A program made the translations under genes and the position numbers. Positions 42,120 through 50,433 of a stretch of 64,000 bases of DNA are shown piece after piece. Under the pieces are notes generated by a model that searched no databases, was not told where the DNA came from, and saw only the letters and a program-made list of their open reading frames with translations. Position 1 is the stretch's first letter. The number at the start of each line of letters is the position of its first letter. The stretch covers positions 62,001-126,000 of the forward strand of contig JBBKWF010000019.1 in the NCBI GenBank assembly GCA_037968815.1, in the 5' to 3' direction. Source of the stretch: Pseudopedobacter sp037968815 (GTDB taxonomy: Bacteria > Bacteroidota > Bacteroidia > Sphingobacteriales > Sphingobacteriaceae).

Positions 42120-42491
42120 ATGAAATACATTTTAATTGCGAGTTGTTTCCTTTTTATGAGCTGTAAAAAGGATAACGTATCCACTAGCGCTGTAGGTGAA
42201 ATTATCAGTATAGAATCACTGAATGAAATATCATTGGGAGAAAGCGACACGGTTGTGGTAACATTTGGAGGCGGGACTAATGGTTGCGCAAATGCTGATA
42301 GGTTACAAACGGTAATGGTAGCAAATACAATTACTATTAAAGCTTTTTATAACTATCCAACAGAACCGCAAATATGTACACAAAATATACCAGTCCATGT
42401 GTTAAAGTATGTTTACAAACCCACTGCTAAAGGAACTTACACTTATAAAGCCTTTGATAGTGATATATCGGTAACAACTTTAGTAAAGTAA
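42120..42491 (+). CDS. small lipoprotein of unknown function
   Basis: The 123-residue protein has a lipobox FMSC (Cys15). The body is beta-rich with two later Cys (NGCANADR and EPQICTQNI), perhaps disulfide-bonded. I do not recognise a family. It ends at a strong bidirectional terminator. Confidence 0.7.
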   Translation: MKYILIASCFLFMSCKKDNVSTSAVGEIISIESLNEISLGESDTVVVTFGGGTNGCANADRLQTVMVANTITIKAFYNYPTEPQICTQNIPVHVLKYVYKPTAKGTYTYKAFDSDISVTTLVK

Positions 42492-42521
42492 ACTAGTCGG
42501 ACTTTTTCAAGAATAACAATT

Positions 42522-42566
42522 AAAAAGCAAAACCTCTCGAAAATATTTCGAGAGGTTTTGCTTTTT
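42522..42566. terminator. bidirectional terminator
   Basis: A perfect 21-bp stem (AAAAAGCAAAACCTCTCGAAA and its complement) with a 3-nt loop separates two convergent genes; T-runs occur in both directions. Confidence 0.92.
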
Positions 42567-42583
42567 ATAGATAGATGTAAATA

Positions 42584-42892
42584 TTATAGAATAAGTATTA
42601 ACACAAGTAAAATAATAATTATTGCAGTAACAGAAAGATAGATTCCGCCGTTTCCAATTGCGTTTGCTTCACTTTTCATCTGTCTCAACTCTGATCTTAA
42701 AGCTCTTTTCTCCTGTCTGTTCAAACTACTTTTGTCCATATCCCTAATCTGCTCAACTCTATTAGTAATCTGTTCTAGCTTTACTTGTTGTGATGCCGTT
42801 AAAGCTTTATCGTTTTTATCATTTGCTGAAGCAATGTTTACTGTTGACAACAGCATAATAAAAGAAAAAGCGAAGTACATTAATTTTTTCAT
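42584..42892 (-). CDS. small membrane protein with signal peptide and C-terminal helix
   Basis: The 102-residue protein has a signal peptide (..MLLSTVNIASA|N) and a charged helical middle (TASQQVKLEQITNRVEQIRD..LNRQEKRALRSELRQMK). It ends in a very hydrophobic helix (IYLSVTAIIIILLVLILIL) with no tail. Similar small proteins recur in Bacteroidota with unknown function; it may be an envelope adaptor. Confidence 0.65.
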   Translation of the reverse strand: MKKLMYFAFSFIMLLSTVNIASANDKNDKALTASQQVKLEQITNRVEQIRDMDKSSLNRQEKRALRSELRQMKSEANAIGNGGIYLSVTAIIIILLVLILIL

Positions 42893-43029
42893 GAGATTAT
42901 TTTTAGTGAATAATTAGGTAGTGATTAAAAATTAAGCCAAAATAAAACTGTATCAAAAACCTTCTATTTAACTAAGTTTCTTCAAGAATAAGAACAGTTT
43001 TAAAGGGAGTGTATATTTTAGAGTACAGT

Positions 43030-44409
43030 TTAGTTGAGTATAACTTGTTTATGCGGATTGTTCTCTACAAAATCTGAAAGCAGTTTTTCTATAAAAAGAT
43101 ATGAAGGGTATGGTGTCAGTTTCGCCTTTGCAATTTCTAAATCTGTAGGTACTTCTTGTTCTGTTACATAACCCATCCCACAAAAAATACCCTTATCTAC
43201 CAATATGCAACTCTTTTCAAATTTATTCCGTCCTTGGTCAACAATTAAGTAACTAGGTAAATCTTGCGTTACCTCCTCAATCAATTGTTCTACCCGTATA
43301 TTATAGTCGCTATAACTTTCTTTTTGGATACATGCACCTTTGCAAAGGTTGTTTTCTAAACCAATACAGCCCATATTGGTTTTCTGCAAATCGCAATAGA
43401 TATTGCACAAACTATATTTTTCGCACCATATACGCATCAACCTTTGCGCTTCAGCAATAGAACTAAAAAGGAAAATTGGTGGTATAAACTTCTGCTTTTT
43501 GCCGATAGCTAAACGAGAGTAACCGTTTTGATCTTCATATTTATATAAAGCAAATCGTTTTTCAGGATGTTTGGCAGCTCTGTTTTTCTCGGGCCACAGC
43601 CTTTTAATCTCAATATTTTCTAAAATGAGTGCTTGCAATTCTGTACCACAAACTTGGTGAGATATTTTACGAATATCCCGAAGAAAATCTTGTTTATTTT
43701 TATGGGTATCGTTATTAGAAAAATGACTTAAGATGCGCTGGTAAAGGTTTTTAGCTTTTCCTACATAAATAATTTTGTCTTTTTTATCTCTAAAATAATA
43801 TACACCTGGCTGTCTAGGGATTCCTTCAAGCGTTAGTCTAGAAATATACGGAGGTAAAGATTCTTCCTTAGTTTTCGATTTTAAAGCATCTTCAATATGC
43901 TGGTGCTCATCTGCATCTATCAACATTTTAAAAAGGATAGTTGTTGCTAAAGCATCGCCCGCTGCCCTATGCCTGTTTTCTATCTTGATATTTAAACTTC
44001 GGCAAAGCTTACCCAAACTATAAGAAGGTAAGCCTGGTAATATTTTACGACCTAAGCGCACTGTACACAGCTTTTTACAGTTCAGCGTAAAGCCTTCGCG
44101 TTTTAGTTGATGATTAATAAAGGAGTAATCGAAGTTTACATTATGGGCAACAAAAATTTTCCCATCGAGGTAATCAAAAATTATTGGTGCTACCTCTTCA
44201 AATGTTGGTGCATCTTTTACGTCCTCATTACTAATACCTGTAAGACTTTGTATAAAAGTAGGAATCTCTTGTTTTGGGTTAACAAGCGTTTGGTATTCGT
44301 CTACCACTTTTTCACCATCGTGTATATAAATTGCAATTTCGGTAATACCGTTTGCATTAGCATGGCTTCCGGTAGTTTCAATATCAACAATTGCAAAAAG
44401 ACGATTCAT
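43030..44409 (-). CDS. DEDDh exonuclease fused to a UvrC-like GIY-YIG domain
   Basis: The N-terminal ~175 residues are a DnaQ-type 3'-5' exonuclease (IVDIETTGS..., FVAHNVNFDYSF, HRAAGDA). Residues about 200-285 are a GIY-YIG nuclease (GVYYFRDKKDKIIYVGKAKNLYQRILSHF), with a Cys-containing UvrC/Cho-like continuation (NIYCDLQKTNMGC..NLCKGAC). Such fusions occur in Bacteroidota and resemble the Cho endonuclease of E. coli joined to a proofreading-type exonuclease. It may handle repair or replication intermediates. The family is known, and the exact job is not. Confidence 0.88.
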   Translation of the reverse strand: MNRLFAIVDIETTGSHANANGITEIAIYIHDGEKVVDEYQTLVNPKQEIPTFIQSLTGISNEDVKDAPTFEEVAPIIFDYLDGKIFVAHNVNFDYSFINHQLKREGFTLNCKKLCTVRLGRKILPGLPSYSLGKLCRSLNIKIENRHRAAGDALATTILFKMLIDADEHQHIEDALKSKTKEESLPPYISRLTLEGIPRQPGVYYFRDKKDKIIYVGKAKNLYQRILSHFSNNDTHKNKQDFLRDIRKISHQVCGTELQALILENIEIKRLWPEKNRAAKHPEKRFALYKYEDQNGYSRLAIGKKQKFIPPIFLFSSIAEAQRLMRIWCEKYSLCNIYCDLQKTNMGCIGLENNLCKGACIQKESYSDYNIRVEQLIEEVTQDLPSYLIVDQGRNKFEKSCILVDKGIFCGMGYVTEQEVPTDLEIAKAKLTPYPSYLFIEKLLSDFVENNPHKQVILN

Positions 44410-44775
44410 CCCTACAAAAATAATAATTTTACTAAACTTATTAGCAATTTATTTAGGTTAAAAATATGGGATGAATAAAACACTTTATATATAAAAAGAG
44501 ATAGCACTCTAAACGCTTAATATTAAGTTGAAAATTGACAAAAAGTTTTATGAAGTAGGTCATACTATCTGTAACCGCTTTCATATTGCCGACAACAGTT
44601 TGCCTAGCTCCTAAAAAAAATCTCCGGCAATTAATAAAGTATCCGTTATGTGAAGAAATCGAATCTAATAATAATTTTTACTCCTATTTGTTAGCTATAC
44701 TTTTCTGTTAAAAATGTTAATCTTTTTATCAAATTCATTTCTTATTTCTATCTTCATCAGATTTATTTTTTTATT
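44410..44775. other. intergenic region before the FKBP gene
   Basis: The 366 nt separate the divergent exonuclease and isomerase genes. An ATTGCCG/CGGCAAT inverted pair with a long spacer occurs around 44585-44630. No gene or RNA was recognised, and no TAnnTTTG box was assigned. Confidence 0.45.
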
Positions 44776-45495
44776 ATGATTCAGAAAGCAATATTAACAC
44801 TCGGCATAACGGCATTTGTTTTATCAGCAAATGCACAAACTGCAAAAAAAACAGCAACTAAAAAGTCTGTTCCTGTGGTAACAACAACGGTTAAACCAAT
44901 GACAGAACTTGATTCTGCAAGTTATTCTTTTGGGATGAAAATTGCCCAAGGTTTAAAATCTGACGGTGTAAAAAGCCTAAACTACGAATTGCTAAAACAG
45001 GGTATGGAAGACATTTTTACAGAAAAGCCATTGGTAGTAAATGATGAGCTTGCAGGCAAAACTATTGGTCAGTTTTTACAACGCATTAGTAAATCAAAAT
45101 ATGCAGTTGCAGAAGAAGCAGGAAAAAAGTTTTTAGAAGAAAACAAGAAAAACCCTAAGGTTACTAGTTTACCAAGCGGTTTACAATATGAAGTGCTAAC
45201 AATGGGAACTGGCGTAAAACCTTTAGCAACTGATACTGTAACGGTACATTATAAAGGATCTTTAGCAGATGGTAAGCAGTTTGACAGCTCTTATGACAGA
45301 GGTGAGCCTATATCTTTACCTCTAGACGGAGTGATTCCGGGTTGGACAGAAGGTGTACAATTAATGCCAGAAGGTTCTAAATTTCGTTTTTATATCCCCT
45401 ACCAATTAGGTTATGGAGAAAGAGGAGCTGGACAAGACATCCCTCCTTTTAGCACTTTGATTTTTGATATCGAGTTGATTAAAGTGGCTAAATAG
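44776..45495 (+). CDS. periplasmic FKBP-type peptidyl-prolyl isomerase
   Basis: The 239-residue protein has a signal peptide (..FVLSANAQ). An FKBP N-domain (about 42-130: SASYSFGMKIAQGLKSDGVKSLNYELLKQGMEDIF) is typical of FkpA/Mip-like dimers. The C-terminal catalytic domain is LQYEVLTMGTGVKPLATDTVTVHYKGSLADGKQFDSSYDRGEPISLPL, then VIPGWTEGVQLMPEGSKFRFYIP. It assists folding of envelope proteins. It has its own terminator. Confidence 0.93.
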   Translation: MIQKAILTLGITAFVLSANAQTAKKTATKKSVPVVTTTVKPMTELDSASYSFGMKIAQGLKSDGVKSLNYELLKQGMEDIFTEKPLVVNDELAGKTIGQFLQRISKSKYAVAEEAGKKFLEENKKNPKVTSLPSGLQYEVLTMGTGVKPLATDTVTVHYKGSLADGKQFDSSYDRGEPISLPLDGVIPGWTEGVQLMPEGSKFRFYIPYQLGYGERGAGQDIPPFSTLIFDIELIKVAK

Positions 45496-45517
45496 AGTTT
45501 ACTTAATTAAAATTTTT

Positions 45518-45551
45518 AAACCGGAAATGCTGAGGCATTTTCGGTTTTTTT
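45518..45551 (+). terminator. intrinsic terminator of the FKBP gene
   Basis: AAACCGGAAATGC / GCATTTTCGGTTT (one G-T wobble) with a 4-nt loop is followed by seven T, 22 nt after the stop codon. Confidence 0.88.
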
Positions 45552-45773
45552 ATGGGTTGATTTTCGGGTAAAACAAAAATTAATTAACCTTATTTGGAAT
45601 GAAATCTAGTTAGAAAAATCTATCTAGATTAAAAAAACGAGTTAAATCCACAAAATTTTGCTTTCTTTATATTGATAGTTCGTATAAATTAAGAATTATC
45701 AATGTTTTTTTAATATTTAACAATCGTAAACCTTTATTATTTTAGCGTTTGTCGTTTAATAGCATATTATATC

Positions 45774-46919
45774 GTGATTCATTTTTCATCTAAGTTACCC
45801 CAAACAAAAACTTCAATTTTTACAAAAATGTCCGCTTTGGCAAATAAGCATCAAGCGGTTAATTTATCTCAGGGTTTTCCTGATTACGACCTTGATCCCG
45901 CCTTAATAAAGCTGGTAAATCAAGAAATGCTGAGTGGAAACAACCAATATGCACCAATGCCCGGTATTTTAGGTTTAAGGGAAAGAATTTCTGAAAAAAC
46001 TGAAGCTTTACATAGTTCTTATTATTCGCCAGAAAGTGAAATAACAGTCACCGCTGGGGGTACACAGGCTATTTACACCGCAATTGCGACGGTAATTAAA
46101 CCTAATGATGAAGCCATTATTTTTGAGCCAGCTTATGACTGCTACGCTCCTATTGTAAAAGCATTTGGCGGTTTAGTAAAACCTTACGAAATGTCTCCTC
46201 CGTTTTATGATATTGATTGGAGTATGGTTAAACGCTTGGTAACTGCCAACACTAAACTCATCATTATTAATTCTCCACAAAACCCTTGTGGCCGTATTTT
46301 GAAAGATGAAGACATTAAACAACTAAAAATTATTACCGAAAACACTGATATTATCATTATTAGTGATGAGGTTTATGAGCATATTATTTTTGATGGACAA
46401 GAGCATTTAAGCTTATGCAGATATCCAGAACTTAAAGAGCGTACTTTTATTACGGCAAGCTTTGGTAAGCTTTTCCATTGTACTGGTTGGAAAGTTGGTT
46501 ACTGTATGGCACCTGAAATGCTGATGAAGGAGTTCAGAAAGATACATCAGTTTATGGTGTTTAGTGTAAATACTCCCATTCAACATGCTTTTAACTCTTA
46601 TTTAAGCAAAGGAGAATCGTATTTAGAGCTTGCTGATTTTTTTCAAAAGAAACGCGATTTATTTAGATCGCTTTTAAGACCTTCAAAGTTCACTTTGTTA
46701 AGATGCGAGGGTTCATATTTTCAAAATGTGAGCTATGAAAATATTTCTGATGAAAAAGACGTTGATATAGCAACACGTTTAATTAAAGACTTTAAAGTTG
46801 CCAGCATCCCAAATTCTAGTTTTTACACTAGAAACACTGATTTTAAAACATTAAGGTTTTGCTTCGCTAAAAAAGAGGAGACTTTAAAGCAAGCCGCTGA
46901 GTTGCTAAATAAGGTTTAG
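45774..46919 (+). CDS. methionine aminotransferase (YbdL-like), GTG start
   Basis: The 381-residue PLP aminotransferase (class I) has PLP Lys232 in ASFGKLFHCTGWKVGY, NSPQNPCGRI and ISDEVYEHIIF. It matches the YbdL/KAT-like methionine aminotransferases that use keto acids such as 4-methylthio-2-oxobutanoate. The start is GTG at 45774. The downstream nitrilase fits as the partner that deaminates the omega-amide of the keto acid produced, a known methionine-salvage pairing. Confidence 0.85.
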   Translation: MIHFSSKLPQTKTSIFTKMSALANKHQAVNLSQGFPDYDLDPALIKLVNQEMLSGNNQYAPMPGILGLRERISEKTEALHSSYYSPESEITVTAGGTQAIYTAIATVIKPNDEAIIFEPAYDCYAPIVKAFGGLVKPYEMSPPFYDIDWSMVKRLVTANTKLIIINSPQNPCGRILKDEDIKQLKIITENTDIIIISDEVYEHIIFDGQEHLSLCRYPELKERTFITASFGKLFHCTGWKVGYCMAPEMLMKEFRKIHQFMVFSVNTPIQHAFNSYLSKGESYLELADFFQKKRDLFRSLLRPSKFTLLRCEGSYFQNVSYENISDEKDVDIATRLIKDFKVASIPNSSFYTRNTDFKTLRFCFAKKEETLKQAAELLNKV

Positions 46920-46955
46920 GTTTTTAAAAATATCGTTAAAATAAAAGACAACAGT

Positions 46956-47732
46956 ATGAACGCATTAAAAGTAACGATTTTACAAGTTTATGTTTTTTGG
47001 GAAAATATCGATAAAAACTTACAGAATATTAGCTTAAAGCTTTCTGCTATTCGCGAAAAAACGGATATAATTATTTTGCCCGAAATGTTTACTACAGGCT
47101 TTACCATGAAGGCTGAAGCTTTAGCCGAAGAAATGGATGGTAAAAGCATGAAATGGATGCATGAAAAAGCAAACAGATACGATGCCGTAGTAACTGGCTC
47201 CATCATCATCAAAGAAAAAGGTAATTTCTACAATAGGCTTATTTGGATGAATCCGGATGGAACCTATCAGTATTATGATAAAAAGCATCTTTTTGGAATG
47301 GCAAAAGAAGATGAGGTTTATTCTGCTGGTAATAAAAGGCTCATCATTGATTTTAATGGGTGGAAAATTATGCCAGTCATTTGTTATGACTTACGTTTCC
47401 CTGTTTGGTTGCGAAACCAAGGAGAACTTTATGACTTATTGCTAGTTGTTGCCAGTTGGCCCGAAAGAAGAGCGAAGCATTGGAATACCCTAATCCCTGC
47501 CAGAGCAATAGAAAACCAAAGCTATATTATTGCCTTAAATCGAGTTGGCCATGATGGTAATGAAGTTTATTACTGTGGAGACACTACCTGTTTAGATCCT
47601 AACGGGAAAGTGGTTTATTACAAACGTGATGAAGAGGACTTATACACTTTTACCATCTTTAAAAATGAGGTTGAAAAAACCCGTCAGCAAATGCCGTTTT
47701 TAAAAGATGCAGATGATTTTCAGCTTAAATAA
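46956..47732 (+). CDS. nitrilase-superfamily omega-amidase
   Basis: The 258-residue enzyme has the Glu-Lys-Cys catalytic set: Glu43 (ILPEMFTTGF), Lys109/110 (YYDKKHLFGMA) and Cys143 (PVICYDLRFPVW). It resembles the YafV/omega-amidase group that hydrolyses 2-oxoglutaramate-type amides, following the transaminase 36 nt upstream. It is cytosolic. Confidence 0.88.
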   Translation: MNALKVTILQVYVFWENIDKNLQNISLKLSAIREKTDIIILPEMFTTGFTMKAEALAEEMDGKSMKWMHEKANRYDAVVTGSIIIKEKGNFYNRLIWMNPDGTYQYYDKKHLFGMAKEDEVYSAGNKRLIIDFNGWKIMPVICYDLRFPVWLRNQGELYDLLLVVASWPERRAKHWNTLIPARAIENQSYIIALNRVGHDGNEVYYCGDTTCLDPNGKVVYYKRDEEDLYTFTIFKNEVEKTRQQMPFLKDADDFQLK

Positions 47733-47834
47733 ACTTCAATAAATAGCTACCTATATCATTTGAAATCAATAATGTTAAATAGTGTTAAATCGGTAAATGC
47801 CGACTATTTATCGTATTATCTAAAAAACAAAATT

Positions 47835-47842
47835 TATATTTG
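47835..47842 (+). promoter_or_regulatory. candidate -7 box of the PBP gene
   Basis: TATATTTG is an exact TAnnTTTG match, 67 nt before the PBP start. The -33 element is weak (TTTATCG region). Confidence 0.38.
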
Positions 47843-47908
47843 TTCTTACCTTTATAGTCTATTTTTCTCCCTTTGGTGATGAAAATAAATGACTATTAAT
47901 TTTTTTAT

Positions 47909-50374
47909 ATGTTCAGAGAAATTCGCACTAAAGTAATTAGATACCCACTAATTGTTATTTATTTTATAATTATCTTTTTATGCGCTTTAGAACTGAACTT
48001 TTTAGGGCTATTTGGTTACTCTCCCGTTAAAAAAGACATCAAGTTTCCTTCCTTAAATGTGTCATCAGAAGTTTATACAGCGGATAGTGTTTTAATAGGT
48101 AAATATTATACCGAAAACAGAACACCCGTTAGCTTTAATGAAATTCATAAAGATTTAATTAATGCACTTGTAGCAACAGAAGATGTACGTTTTTTTAAAC
48201 ATAATGGAGTAGATTTCTTTTCAGTTTTTTCTGGTGTAGTATCAACTGCAACTGGTGATAAACGAGGTGGAAGTACTATCACACAGCAATTAGCTAAAAA
48301 TTTATATCGTACAAGGCTAAACAAATCTCAAGGGTTAACCAGCAAAATCCCAGTTGTCCGTACCTTAATCTCAAAGTTGAAAGAGTGGATAACTGCTTAT
48401 AAACTAGAAGGCAACTACTCTAAAGAAGATATTATTACCATGTATTTGAACACAGTTCCGTTCGGTAATAACTCTTATGGTATAAACACGGCATCAAAAC
48501 ATTATTTTAATAAGACTGTTAATAATATCAACCTCCAAGAGTCCGCAACTTTAGTGGGGATGTTAAAAGCTACTTCGACCTATAATCCCATAAGAAATCC
48601 TGAAAATTCTAAAAAACGGAGAAATGTGGTGCTGTCGCAGATGCAGAAGTACAATTTTATAACGGCAATACAGTATAAGCAGGCTTCTGCAACACCTATA
48701 GTGCTTGATTTAGGGAAAGATACTGGGAAAAATGACGGAAGCTCTTACTTAAGGTCTGCAGTTGCAAAATGGTTGGATAAATGGTGTGATGAAAACGGAT
48801 ATGATCTTTACGAAGACGGTTTAAAAATTTATACCACTATTGACTCTAAACTACAAAAATATGCTGAAGAGGCCGTTTATGAGCAGATGAAAACTCTACA
48901 AAACAGGTTTTACAATGTTTGGGGAGACAAAGAGCCTTGGCGTGACTCAAACGGAAATGTTATTGAAGATTTTGTTCAAAAAAACTTGGACAGGTTGCCT
49001 TGGTATAAAGGAGTGGTTAGGATGCTAGACCGTAACCCAGACTCTTTAAGTGCTTTTTTGAATAAGAAAAAGAAGATGACTGTTTTTTCTTGGGATGGTG
49101 ATAAAGAGGTTGAGTTTTCTACCATTGACTCTATAAAATATTACGCTAAAATTTTAAATACCGGAATGATGACTTTAGATCCTTTTACCGGGAAAATTAA
49201 AGTTTGGGTGGGTGGAGTTAGTCACAACTATTTTAAATATGATCATGTAAATCAATCAAAAAGGCAAGCAGGTTCAACCTTTAAACCTTTTGCTTATTTG
49301 GCAGCTATTGAAAGTGGAATTGACCCTTGCGATAAATTTACTGATAAACCGGTTACCATAACCTATCAAGACGGTAATAAAACAGAAGTTTGGGAACCTA
49401 AAAATGCTGATTGGAACTTTAGCTATCGCGAAATGTCTTTGCGTTGGGCAATGGCGAAATCTGTAAATTCTATCACGGCACAAATCACCGAAAAGGTTGG
49501 TTGGGATAAAGTTGTAGAATATGCACACAAATGTGGTATCGAAAGTAAGCTACAATCCGTACCGTCTGTAAGCTTAGGTCCAAATGATGTTTCGGTGTTT
49601 GAAATGGTAAAAGCTTACGGTACTTTCTTAAATCAAGGTAAAAAAGTCGACCCAATTTTAGTAGATAAAATCACCGACCAAGAAGGTAAAATTATTGAAG
49701 AGTTTAAGGCAAAACAAACAGAAGTGCTGAGTAAAGAAATTGCATGGTTAATGTTATATATGTTTAGAGGTGGTATGGATGAACCTGGTGGAACATCACA
49801 GGCATTATGGGAGTGGGATTTATGGAAGAAGAACAACCAAATTGGTGGTAAAACTGGTACATCGTCTGACTATGTTGATGGTTGGTACATGGGTATTACC
49901 AAAGATTTAGTAACAGGTGTTTGGGTTGGTGCTGATGACCGTAGTGTACATTTTAATACATCACAAACTGGAGAAGGTTCAAGAACGGCCTTGCCAATTT
50001 TTGCGAAGTTTATGGAGAAAGTTTACAAAGACCCAAGTACTGGTATTACACAAGGGCCGTTTCCAAAACCCGAAGTAGAAATAACTCGTAAGTATAATTG
50101 TGTGTCGCCAAGAATTGTAATTGATACAGCAGTTGCAGATAGTACAATGGTTGATTCGTTAAACATGATTGGTAACCCTGACGAAAATGAAATAATTGAC
50201 CCACAAATTGAAATTAAACCAACAGATGGGCTCCCTACTGACAAACCAAACAATACCAAAAAGGAGAAAAAACCAACTGCTATACCTACTAAAGAGAATA
50301 AAACAAAACCGGTTGAAGAAGAGGAGCTTTCTAAACGTGAGCTAAGAAAATTAAAACGAGAACAAGGGAATTAA
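47909..50374 (+). CDS. class A penicillin-binding protein (PBP1A-like)
   Basis: The 821-residue bifunctional murein synthase has an N-terminal membrane helix (about 12-35) followed by a GT51 glycosyltransferase: ATEDVRFFKHNGVDFFSVF and GGSTITQQLAKNLYR. The transpeptidase has active-site STFK in RQAGSTFKPFAYLAA, SVN in AKSVNSITAQ and KTGT in IGGKTGTSSDYVDGWYMG. A charged Lys/Glu/Pro C-terminal tail (about 765-821) may contact partner proteins. It builds and crosslinks peptidoglycan. Confidence 0.95.
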   Translation: MFREIRTKVIRYPLIVIYFIIIFLCALELNFLGLFGYSPVKKDIKFPSLNVSSEVYTADSVLIGKYYTENRTPVSFNEIHKDLINALVATEDVRFFKHNGVDFFSVFSGVVSTATGDKRGGSTITQQLAKNLYRTRLNKSQGLTSKIPVVRTLISKLKEWITAYKLEGNYSKEDIITMYLNTVPFGNNSYGINTASKHYFNKTVNNINLQESATLVGMLKATSTYNPIRNPENSKKRRNVVLSQMQKYNFITAIQYKQASATPIVLDLGKDTGKNDGSSYLRSAVAKWLDKWCDENGYDLYEDGLKIYTTIDSKLQKYAEEAVYEQMKTLQNRFYNVWGDKEPWRDSNGNVIEDFVQKNLDRLPWYKGVVRMLDRNPDSLSAFLNKKKKMTVFSWDGDKEVEFSTIDSIKYYAKILNTGMMTLDPFTGKIKVWVGGVSHNYFKYDHVNQSKRQAGSTFKPFAYLAAIESGIDPCDKFTDKPVTITYQDGNKTEVWEPKNADWNFSYREMSLRWAMAKSVNSITAQITEKVGWDKVVEYAHKCGIESKLQSVPSVSLGPNDVSVFEMVKAYGTFLNQGKKVDPILVDKITDQEGKIIEEFKAKQTEVLSKEIAWLMLYMFRGGMDEPGGTSQALWEWDLWKKNNQIGGKTGTSSDYVDGWYMGITKDLVTGVWVGADDRSVHFNTSQTGEGSRTALPIFAKFMEKVYKDPSTGITQGPFPKPEVEITRKYNCVSPRIVIDTAVADSTMVDSLNMIGNPDENEIIDPQIEIKPTDGLPTDKPNNTKKEKKPTAIPTKENKTKPVEEEELSKRELRKLKREQGN

Positions 50375-50433
50375 GACCATTGATTTTAAATACAACATCA
50401 CAGAACAAAAAAGGTGTTTACAATAAAATAATT

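Noticed and set aside
44585..44630. ATTGCCG/CGGCAAT inverted repeat as a small RNA
   Set aside because: The spacer is about 30 nt, with no flanking promoter or terminator; too weak to call an RNA.
50380..50433. TTG-started N-terminal extension of the large peptidase-propeller protein
   Set aside because: The ATG at 50434 begins a clear signal peptide; the 18 residues before it are not signal-like and the TTG lies 6 nt after the PBP stop.
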